A stretch of 64,000 nt of DNA from Diphasiastrum complanatum (taxonomy: Eukaryota > Streptophyta > Lycopodiopsida > Lycopodiales > Lycopodiaceae): positions 1-64,000 of the forward strand of contig MU831836.1 in assembly GCA_029204225.1 (NCBI GenBank), given 5' to 3'. Of the stretch, positions 47,610-57,767 are shown piece by piece (the stretch's first letter is position 1; each line of letters begins with the position of its first letter). The notes under the pieces were generated by a model, which had not been told where the DNA came from, made no database searches, and saw nothing but the letters and a program-made list of their open reading frames with translations. The position numbers and the translations under genes are program-made.

Positions 47610-48026
47610 ATGGCTACGGAAGAGATGCAGGCAGAGAGCAGTGATGCTGCGCTTTTGGATTTCCTCTCTTCCCTTGCTGATTACACTCCAACCATTCCAG
47701 ATGAGCTGGCAGAGCACTATCTTAGCAGCAGTGGCTTCCAATGCCCTGATATTCGGGTAACTCGTCTTGTGTCGGTTGCAACCCAGAAGTTCATTGCCGA
47801 GATAGCAGCTGATGCTCTGCAGTACTGCAAAATGAGGCAATCTGTGTCATCAAAGGAGAGGAAGGAACGTGGACCGTCAGTTAAGGAAAAGAAGCTTGTC
47901 ATGACTACAGAAGATCTTGCTACAGCCTTGAGAGAATATGGGGTCAATTTTAAGCGTCAAGAGTACTTTGCTGACTCACCTTCTGCAGGAATCAATCTCC
48001 CTTCGAAAGACAAGGGTGATGAATGA
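47610..48026 (+). CDS. TAF10: Transcription initiation factor TFIID subunit 10
   Basis: A 138-residue frame starting at ATG 47610. After a short acidic N-terminus, residues about 14-60 read L-L-D-F-L-S-S-L-A-D-Y-T-P-T-I-P-D-E-L then Y-L-S-S-S-G-F-Q-C-P-D, and K-F-I-A-E-I-A-A-D-A-L-Q-Y-C. This is the TAF10 histone-fold signature. K-L-V-M-T-T-E-D-L-A-T-A-L-R-E-Y-G-V-N and E-Y-F-A-D-S-P-S complete the C-terminal half. TAF10 is a nuclear subunit of TFIID and SAGA that dimerises through its histone fold. Length and order fit plant TAF10. The coding part is uninterrupted here; introns appear only in the leader. All family landmarks are present, so it looks functional. Confidence 0.96.
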   Translation: MATEEMQAESSDAALLDFLSSLADYTPTIPDELAEHYLSSSGFQCPDIRVTRLVSVATQKFIAEIAADALQYCKMRQSVSSKERKERGPSVKEKKLVMTTEDLATALREYGVNFKRQEYFADSPSAGINLPSKDKGDE

Positions 48027-50453
48027 GGAGAAGAAGTTCGTGCTGGTAGCTGGTAAACACATCATATCAATCTATTAGATCTATTATCCTTGAGTTTTAT
48101 AACATATTATCTTGCGTTTTGCATCATCTTCTTAATTATGTTGCTTGGTTACTCTCACCCCAAGCTGGTTTGAAACAAAAGGCATCTTGCAAACTGATTC
48201 TTTCAGGTCTCTTCAAATGGGCACCCTAATTCTCATTTGATTGCTACTTTAAAAGAACATTTCTAAATTCTATATCTATGGACTAAATCCTCTGTATACT
48301 GCCTCTTGCTAGTTGTGATTTGCTTACCTTGAACTGTTATTTTCAAGTTTCCACAATTTCTAAATATTAAAGGATCATGAATACCCATTCTTCACTCCTT
48401 TGTTTTTCTTGCGACGATTAATAGGCTCGCTTACTTAATTTCTTTGCACACCTACCATCTCTCTTTTCAATGTATACCTTATAGGATAGAGGAATATGTT
48501 ATTGCTCTGTCCTGCAATTTTGATGTTCTTCCATCACGAACAATCCTTCAATCAATTTGGACTTGCTACAATAGAAATTTCCTTGCAGACCTAATTTCCT
48601 TGCAGATCATCCAATTTTCCTTTCAACGTATATCTTGTAGGATAGAATAATATCATAATGCTTTTTGACCTTTGAACTTTGGATTCTTAAAAGTCCTAAT
48701 GTGTGAATTTTCCAGCCACGTGCACATTCCTGATATCAAGTATTAAGTATCATTGGCAAGGCAAGGTGATTGATGCACTCTTAAATTTGTTTGTTTCCCT
48801 CTTCAACTTTAGGTTGATAATCAACTTCTCTTACTTCAAAATGCACTCATTGAATTTTTCTATATCCAAAATTTGAGCATATATATTTACATTAGGAATG
48901 TATTGTTTTATATACATAGCAACCCCATTTATATCGTTGCAAGAAAATTCATTTATTTGTTAAGAATGATATAGTTTTTGTATTTTTACCTCCCAACTGG
49001 AATAGGATATTTGGGTGGTCTAATTTTTCATTCTCACTAAGTGAACATTTATGAATGAGCTCCTCAAAGATAATGTTTCAGAAAGTCCGAATTTTGAGGA
49101 TGATTGGACAATCTTTTTGGAGGAATCATTCAAGAATGTTGACTTTTAAATTTTTTTTTTCCTGGTAAAGTAAAAAATACATTCAGTAGATACATGGTTT
49201 TAGATCTTACATTTTGAGGATGATTGGACAATCTTTTTGGAGGAATCATTCAAGGATGTTGACTTTTAAATTGTTTTTTCTTGGTAATGTAGGAAATACA
49301 TTCAGTAGATACATGGTTTTAGATCTTACATTTGGTAGTATATGCTATTCATAAATTTCATCGAGTGATATATTGTGCTATGTAAGCTATCAAGATGATG
49401 ACAAATTTATCATGTTCGTTGATCTCATAAGAGTTAAAATCATGAATTTGCTTGCAAGTGATTGAAAGCTCCACTAAACAAGTGCAACACAAAAATGTAG
49501 CACACCAAGTTGTCATGCTAATCAAATGAAAGAACACGTGGATAGATAGATTGACATAGCCAATTGTAGAAATTTTACTTCCATTTTGAAGAGTTTTCAA
49601 TATATATGTACATCAATCATTAATTTTAAGCCATCTAGAAACATCTTCTTACAATTGAGAGACTTCATTTTGCAAGCACCTTGAGTTGCAGATCTAGATG
49701 GCATTAACAACAATTGCTTATAGAATTGTATTTTTGCATTGTAAGTCTTACATCTTTTATTGTCACGTACATATTAATTTGAGATTGTTGTTGTTTCATT
49801 CTATCGAGCATTATAATTAATTTCACTTATGTAGGTGTTTTTCCTTCAAATAGCTTTGACTGGCAAGAAGTAAGATCATTTAGTAAAAAATTCTTCACCA
49901 TACATGCAATATATGGAGAATTGATTTATGGTGGGGGCTTACATCATTTGCTCTCATTGAAATGAGAGTTTACTCTTATGATCACGTGTACAAAGTTCCA
50001 AAAAGGAACATGGCAACGTATTACCTTTTCTGAAAATAGTCGATTCTTATGAGTGGTCCCATGTTGATTGCTTAACTATCGAATCAACAAGAGGGCAACT
50101 TATCAAAGAGATTACGATGAATATGAAGCCAACATTTTGGCTCCAGACAAGTTTATACTAGCAACTTTATTTGCATCGTTGCATTTGTCGCCACATTCAA
50201 GAGAACTCCTTTTAGAAATACAAATACAATATGAGCATGGAAAACAACACAATGCTCATTTTTTTATAATGTGTTTACTTCTTGGGATTCAAGTCAAGTG
50301 GAGCACAAAGGAGATTTGATAAAGTTAACCTTTGTCATGAAACAATCACGTCATACGTGCTCCTTAAATTTAGTGTATAAGTAGCTTAAGCTTTTGGTCA
50401 TGGTCAATGAGACGCATTGGACTTTGACATTCAAGAGCAAGAAACTAAACTAT
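48027..50453. other. 3' flank of TAF10 and intergenic DNA
   Basis: The first few hundred bases should hold the TAF10 3' untranslated region; a GTAAAC donor-like site at 48052 could mark a 3' intron. The rest is AT-rich with no gene, apart from the 120-bp tandem repeat. The short frame at 50068-50319 has no recognisable motif. Confidence 0.4.
49091..49328. repeat. Two-copy tandem repeat, period 120 bp
   Basis: ATTTTGAGGATGATTGGACA starts at 49091 and again at 49211. The copies differ by a handful of substitutions and a shorter T run, so the duplication is not brand new. Confidence 0.93.
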
Positions 50454-52881
50454 TTATCCATCTATCGCATACAAAATATGAGAAGTGCATGTCAATATTG
50501 AGTGGAATCTACATGATCTATGGGCTATGCTTGGAGTGTCCTTGGAATTAGTAGAAATCTCATTAGTCGTTGCATTACTCTTTGAGGGCCAAGAAAATGG
50601 CATCTCTAAAGTACAACAATTAGCTGTTACATTCATGAGTAAGGACTCTTGGCCTTCGAAGAAATCTTCCCACCAACTTGAGTCAATGAGAAGTCTTTTT
50701 TCTTGTTGGCATTTCTTCCAATCAACATCCAAATTCTGCTTGTGCATTGCTCGACTACATAATGCACCTCCAAACGATTTGGCAAGGCTCCAACAATAAT
50801 ACGTTCTGGATTAAATAAAAGAAATTACAACCCAGTCTCTGGAAGCCAGCAAGAAGAGCTGGACAAATGTTTACCAAACAGCAATGTCTTGCCATCCCTT
50901 TTTACAATGAGAAATTGATGTTGAAAGTTGAGATCATTTAACTGAGAAATGTATTTTTTTTCAAAAGACAAACCTAGCACAAAACTCCTGAAATCAAATG
51001 TTTGTTTCAGATGGACAACTACTTCAAGAAAAGATACCATTTTGGGTAAAGTGAACGCATCTTCACGAGCAAGTCGTTTCGAGAAAAAGCTAAACATCTT
51101 ATCAATATAGTCATGCGTATGACCCATAAAAAGAAATTCAACTTTAATTTTTTTGAAAATTTAATTCTCCACCAACATACTAAGATAATAAGCGAGCTTG
51201 ATTTTTATTTTCTCTAGCTGTATTATCAAGCTGCAAATATAGTACTTGGGGCAAATCACTTTTCTTGTTTGTGATTATATAATGCAAAATTGTAATTGTC
51301 AAGTTAGAATCATGATGAACATTTGGATAGGTCAAGAAGACACGGGCCTGAAGTGCTCGATGGTAGATAAGAGACCCAACGAGATGCATTTGAACAAATG
51401 TATCTTCTTTAATATCCTTCGGAACTCTTAAAAAGTGTGGAAGGTAAGTATTTTTTTGATCCATGCCATCAATAACAATTCCAAGATACTTCTCATGATA
51501 TTTCAAACATTTTTTTCTGTGCTTTGTTAACTTTGCTCTTTCTTCATCTTGTTCTCGATGCACTTTAAGAGCTTCATTCACCTTATCCACATATTTAAAA
51601 ATTTCAAAAGTCATTTCAAAGTAACAAGAGAAATCACAATAAAAAAACTATGCAAGAATTTTACTATCAGTATCTTTATCTATACTGGACTTTTACATTT
51701 TGCCTTTGTACTTTGAGCGATGCGCAGATAGTGCATACTCCCATTCTCACCTTCCTTGAAATAAATACGTTGTTAAAATAGTGTTTCCAAAGCTTGGTGA
51801 AATGACTATAACTAGTAAATTGCTCATTTTCATGAACCATTTCCTCTGTAAATATTGTAAACTTCACGCCTTGTAAAATTGTTCGTTAGGTGCCACCTGC
51901 CAATGTTGGCATAATCTCGACATGTGAACTAAAATAGCTCTCCATGCAAGATATTGATAAATTTTCAACTGGACCAACTGCACGATTGTATCGAGGATTG
52001 TAAATAGAAGCATTTTTTAAAAGCCTCTCATGAAACCTGCCAAGTCTTGAATTTCCAATAGAATGAACATGCTTAAATGCACTTCTACAAACAATAGAAT
52101 GTCCCAAGTTGTACTCGATTATATCTTTGATGTCTGGCTTTAGTGCAGACGTAAGATACGCCTCTTGCTCTTCTCGATTAAGACTTAGTTAATAAGATCT
52201 CAATGACTTTATCCTGTAAATACTGAACTTTTTTATGCAATCATTACTGCAACACGCAACCTTAAATGTATCCTTCAGTTGAGATGACAACAACAAAAAA
52301 GTTCTCCTCCCATAGCTTGAAAATCTTTGATCAACATGAAATTTCTTCCCACCGCTTCTAGACTTTCGGACATTGTCATCGGTGTTGGCATCTTTCCCGT
52401 CATCAACAATGTCGTTGTTGCCATCATTGTCATCCTCAGTCTCCCTCATAGCACTTCGTCAACATCCTGATAATTTTCCGAAAGACCTTGACCAAATGTG
52501 CATTGACAAGATACTTCGATATCACACTCAAATTGACCTCCCTCATCATTGAAATGCGTAATTGATTCAAGAGACAAAACAACAAAAGAGAAGTCAACCA
52601 TATTAGAAATGGGGGCCTCCAAATTAAACTCGACTCGGAACATGAGTTTTGTAAAACATCATGCTCATTTTGAAATTCTAACTCGACATAAGAGCTCACA
52701 AAAATAGTGACATCCGCACTTTTCGTGGTGCTTTCTTGAGACTTGACATCAGATTCGAAGACATAGCTCGAGATTGAATCGTGCAACTAGAAACAAAGAG
52801 TTCTTCTTGAGATACGAAAGTCTCGTATGACGAGATGGATATAGACATAGTAAGTTGCACAAAGAGCATAGAAAAACACAA
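50454..52881 (-). pseudogene. Decayed DUF7869-like (transposase-like) gene
   Basis: On the minus strand, an acidic N-terminal part (52449-52189) leads to R-F-H-E-R-L-L-K (about 52030), a S-H-F-T-K-L-W-K-H-Y-F segment and V-C-T-I-C-A-S-L-K (about 51725), then E-R-A-K-L-T-K-H-R-K, V-I-D-G-M-D-Q-K (about 51465), L-Q-L-D-N-T-A-R-E-N-K-N (about 51215) and G-H-T-H-D-Y-I-D-K-M-F-S (51127-51090). This order matches what I know of DUF7869 proteins, which have scattered acidic residues in a DDE-transposase-like layout. A stop and frameshift near 51150-51180 and stops near 51870 and 52195 disable it. Mobility is inferred; no terminal repeats were identified. Confidence 0.65.
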
Positions 52882-53163
52882 ACTTAGGTGATTAAAATGA
52901 AAATTCCAAGGCCCTTATACTCTCAATCGCAGACTCCAAAAACCATTAAAATCATTCACTGGATTTGAAATTTTTATAAATCCATTTATGTAAAATTTGA
53001 ATTCCATCACTATATATAGTTAATTACGTCCCATTTTCTCCCACGCGACCTAGGGAGCATAACATTCTTCTGTTTTCATGCCATTATATTTTTGCCTCCA
53101 ATCCTCGCTTACACACAATAGACGCTAACGACGCGGGCGACTATTCTCTCACAGTGAGTTCTT

Positions 53164-54268
53164 TGTTGGCTGATTCTGACGAATTCCCAACATACTCGAC
53201 CAAAGCTAACCAAGAGCACCTCTCACCTTAGACCGAGGAGGTCTCTGAGAAGACGAGACGAACGTAGACTTACTAGTTAAGAATGACAAGCAAGAACTGT
53301 GTAAGCCTCATGGTGAATCCCGAAAGATGGAATGACCCTATAGAAACTAGTATTTCTAGGCTAATGTAATAAATGCAAGTAGACCCCTCTTAATGAAAGT
53401 AGAATGAGCCACCTTTTGATGGTGACTTAGTGGAGAGTATTATTCCACTTGTAATTTGTGAAATGTGGAAATGCCCTGTTTATTCAAGAGACTCACCCTT
53501 TGTAGAAGGGAGCCTTTTGTAAATGTTTCTACTCCATATTGAAATGAGAATAACTTCCATGAGTTTTGATGCGTTCTTGAGCTCCTTGATCATTCTTGTT
53601 TCTTGAGTGATGTTTTAATGATCTTGCCCTTCCATCTTCTTTGTGTGTGGTTGTGGATCTTAGTGGTGGATTAGTTTCTCGCTTTCGTAGTTGTGGATTA
53701 GATTTCCCTTCTTGTTTGTGGATTAATATAGGATTCAGCATTGTGGTAGTTCATCATGAGTTGGTTTGAGGTGCAAGTCTTGCAAATTCACTTGCATTCC
53801 ATTTCTTGATGTTCTTGGCAGTTCAACAATCAAGAATTGTGTGTTTCTTGATCCTTGGGCTCTCAAAAATGTTGTCTAATTTATCTAGTTTAGTTTCTTG
53901 CTTGTTCTTGCATTTGTAATGTGTATGCTAGTGTAGTTTTCAAATTTCAATAAGCTGTCCATTTTGATTTGCAGCATTAAAGTAGGATTTCATAGCTATT
54001 CAACCACTCTACACACTGATTTCTTGGTTGAATGCATGATCTGCATGTTCGGTTTGAAAGCATGTGATTTTGATTCAAGAGAGACGATTTTGGATGTCCT
54101 CTGACAGGCAGGACAATACTACAACAAAGAACAGTCCATTTTGCCTAATTCGGGCCTTAAACAAGAACATTAACAAGAAGCCTAGTAACAGGCAGACAAA
54201 TTTGTAACACGATGCCCATGAAAAGAATCCAGTAAACAGATTCTATAGAGAGAGAGAATCTGTCTACA
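53164..54268 (+). repeat. Solo LTR of family B
   Basis: A 1105-bp LTR from TGTTGGCTGATTC to ...AATCTGTCTACA, flanked by TTCTT (53159-53163) and CTCTT (54269-54273), a 5-bp target duplication with one change. No internal region or polypurine tract is attached, so it arose by LTR-LTR recombination. It matches the 3' LTR of element C. Confidence 0.85.
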
Positions 54269-54273
54269 CTCTT

Positions 54274-55779
54274 TTACAACGATAAGCCATTCGGGAGAAT
54301 CTGAGAAGATGGCCAGGTATTCGAATAAGTATTTTTGGATCATAGAATTTTTTGATTCCTTAAGATGCTTTAGCCATTTAAGATAGCTTTATCTGAAAAT
54401 AGATCCATATAATGACTAGATTTTTCGTGACTTATATGTCGTTTGAGATTCTTAAAATTATGTAGAATTTGTGTTTCTCTAAGATCAATTCGTTTTACGC
54501 ATTTTTGAATATCGAGAGTCGAATACTAGGGATCGATAGGGTATATATAGAGTGTAGAACCCACCCCGTCTTCCCATGCACTGAATCCACATGTAAGCAT
54601 ACTACCATTCCATGCCAGACTCCTACACATGTCCACTACATGTAGGCACCCCCAACCCATAATAGCCAAGAACCATGCACAAGCACAGTGCATGTACACC
54701 CTATCCCATAATAGGATGCAACACACATGCTGATACCGCATGCGAGTGTGACCCCATGGTCCTACTCAACCATTATCCAGAGGCCCGATCCCTACGTCCA
54801 AGGCACCCCCTTATAGTACCCCCACTAGGGCCGTAACATATACTCTGGTATGGGATTTGGAGTTGATGGGTTCAATTTTATATAAGTGATAGAGTATTGG
54901 TGAGCCTCTAAGTTAGGTCAACTATCATCTCATAAACCCTCCAAATGAATTTTGTTGTTGTGGTGTACTCGAATTAATCTATCTCCACTTCATAGATTCC
55001 TATGAAAATTGCAATAAACATCGTTATGTATCAAATGAGTAATGTTGCAGATTACCTAAAATAGATTCTTGCTAAAATTTAGAACTTTTCAATCTATTCA
55101 AAAAACAAGCACATTATTTTTTATCCAAAAAAAATTAGAAACCTAAAATTCAAGATTAATTCATATTGTGTATAAAATTGTGAATAAATACATTTTTTAA
55201 CATGCAATAATAGAAAACTAAAATTATTAATAAGAATGGAAACACATCTAATTAATATTATTTACACCGAGCACAAAGTTGTGGAATGAATTTGCCATTT
55301 TTTTAGTTTTATTCTTGTCAATTTAGAAACTATCTTTTAGTTTGACTGTATTTAACACAATCATTTGAGGGCCAAATGAAAGAATATGTTCAGTCCCCAT
55401 ATATAATGGGCAAAGATAAAAAATTTAATATTTAGTTCATCATAATTTATAACATAATAAAATCTATATCAAATATATTTTTTCAATTTAAATATATTTG
55501 CAATGATTTAAAACATATTTTTTTAGTTACAATTTTGATTATTAAAATATAAACAAAATGAAATTCTGATAAGTATCATAATTATCAATAAAACATAGAG
55601 TGATAGAAAAGTATAACTAGTTTTGGTAGTTATATAGAATTTCATACAAAAATAACATTAAAGTATAAGTGAGAAAACAAATAAATTCCATCATACCAAA
55701 AATACACTCACGATAAAGACAATTGACATTTCAAACATCTCATAATAATTCTCAATTGATTCTGTATTCCGAATAAAGT
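54274..55779. other. Intergenic, very AT-rich
   Basis: No gene seen. 54540-54840 is locally GC-richer and may be a repeat fragment; 55,000-55,750 is extremely AT-rich. Confidence 0.4.
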
Positions 55780-56551
55780 TTATACATCCAAAATCTCCTC
55801 ATCAGTATGAATTGGACGAGACTGGCCATCACCATCATGGTCACCATCACCAACATCAATATCTTCATCCTGGAGACTAGCAAAATCTCCATGCTTGTCT
55901 TTAAGAGGAGGTTGTGGCTCTAACGAGGCCACCTGCACTTTCTTGCTGTCGTGGGCGAAAGATGCACCCACCTCATCGTCAGCATTTGGCAGATCTTCAA
56001 TTGCAACAACCCTCTACACAATGAATGTCGATTGAACAGAATCCTTCTTCATAGCAATATAGTTTCTTTCTTTTTTAAGTGCACAAACAGTAGTGGTGCT
56101 AGTTCTAGAACACGGATCTAGAATCCAATCATTCTCATAAATAAATCAATTAGTTCATTTATTGGTCTTTGTGGCTTTTGATAGGGAGTAATTACGGCCC
56201 GAGAGACTTCATAACCATGTGTCTCATCCTTTAATGCCTTCGCAACTATAGCAGCTTGGTTAGTGGAATGAAAAAAAAAACTATTCCTCATAGCGACACA
56301 ATTGTGATCTCCTTAAAGGCTTCACAACATTGAGAATCTGCGCATATGTAAAAGCAAAATCATCAAAAGTACTTCACGCACGGGGTAGAAACTTTTGCTG
56401 GTGAGTCACCATCTCCTCCTGGATGACCCGTCCTGCACTTCTTATGCATCGCCTTTGGAGTAACAAATCCTTCTAAGACTTTAAATTTGATTTTTTGTGT
56501 GAGTTTGTTGTGACAACAAGGATTAACATGAGGAAGTTGCCAAATAGTCAA
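55780..56551 (-). pseudogene. Unrecognised coding-like remnants
   Basis: Two minus-strand stretches look coding: 56551-56363 (basic, with two Cys pairs) and about 56100-55780 (A-I-E-D-L-P-N-A-D-D-E then a D/G-rich acidic tail ending E-E-I-L-D-V). They are separated by a region with stops. They could be exons of one gene or the C-terminal end of a mobile element. I do not recognise the family. Confidence 0.25.
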
Positions 56552-56711
56552 TAAGATTTCTTTTGTGTCGGTTATTTTTAATAATCAAACACGAATATTA
56601 AACATTTTCAATTTTTTGCTAAAAGTATAGCATAAGTACATGGAAAATTGACAAAATGTTTCTCTAAAAAACACTAAAGTTCCTTTAGTTTCTAACTAAA
56701 ATTTAACATTT

Positions 56712-56831
56712 GATACGAGAAATCGATACCCGATATCGATTTGCGGTATCAAATTGACAAATGATGCCACAGATTGATATCAGATATCGATCTCTCGTTT
56801 TCATACCGCAAATCGATACTCGAGTTGCGAT
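56712..56831. repeat. Nested palindromic repeat, left part
   Basis: Contains GATACGAGAAATCGATACCC (56712-56731), whose inverse with one change lies at 61961-61980, and ATCGATTTGCGGTATCAAA (56735-56753), whose near-inverse lies at 56801-56819. The element E insertion splits it from 61909-62007. Confidence 0.85.
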
Positions 56832-57641
56832 TGTTGAATTTCACACGTGTGGATTGTCCACTACATGTACTTGTGATCTCCTAAGGTGTGTAGATGCACC
56901 AAGATCAAGACTAGATTGAGATTCAAGATCTATCTTTGATTCTATGGCAAAAACACACTACTACATGCATTCAATCACTTCCAACTCTCACTCACACGTG
57001 TGAGAAGTGTTCCAAAAGTATTCTAAGTAAAAACAAGCTGCTCTCCTCGGGTAGAGAGAGAAAAACCATCATGAGCTCTCGGGTAGAGAGAGAAAGCTAG
57101 AAATTCAATGACACTCAAAATCCACTCAATCTCAAAATCAAATTAGATCCAAAAGGAGGAGTACAATGATACTAATAGATTCATGAGCTACCACTATGCT
57201 TAACTATGATTGGATCACACTTTGCCACCTCTTAATCCTATTGGACCATTGATCCATGCACCTCTAAATTCTATTGGACTATATTCAAGCACACCTCAAT
57301 TTTCTATTGGACCTCACAAGGTTCCACCTCTAAATCCTATTGGACCTCTTAAGCTTCATCAAACAAAAGCATGACACTTGTCTACACTCTAATTGGCACA
57401 AGTTTGGCTCAATATTGGCATTACAAGTGGAAATGGATAATTTGCCATCTATGCCAAATTTGACCCTATCAACATCCTACACCTAAATGCTTGACTATGA
57501 AATTCTATGAGACCCCTATATCAAACATTTTGATTTACTTTACAATTGTCCACACGTGGGAACATCCTCCACACATGTGAGATTCACTTACAAACTTCTA
57601 TCATAAAAAATACCAAGCTAGATTTTTGCCAATTTCTCACA
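56832..57641 (-). repeat. 3' LTR of element E
   Basis: 810 bp, TGTTGAATTT... to ...TTTCTCACA. CACACGTGTG lies at 56842-56851 and 56993-57002, and GGTAGAGAGAGAAA occurs twice near 57050-57090. Four CTATTGGAC motifs (CCAAT boxes in the element's sense) start at 57238, 57271, 57304 and 57337, exactly 33 bp apart, in what should be U3. Confidence 0.93.
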
Positions 57642-57656
57642 CTCCTCCTCAAAAAA
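57642..57656 (-). promoter_or_regulatory. Polypurine tract of element E
   Basis: The minus strand reads ATTTTTTGAGGAGGAG directly before the TGTGAGAAATT start of the 3' LTR. Confidence 0.85.
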
Positions 57657-57767
57657 TAGCTTGGAAAGGTACTAGATCACTTGAGAAGTTTGTAAATCTT
57701 TTTGAGTGGATCCTTTGGTATGCATAAGAAGTGAAGATCAGCCAAGGGATCCATCATAGCACCACCC

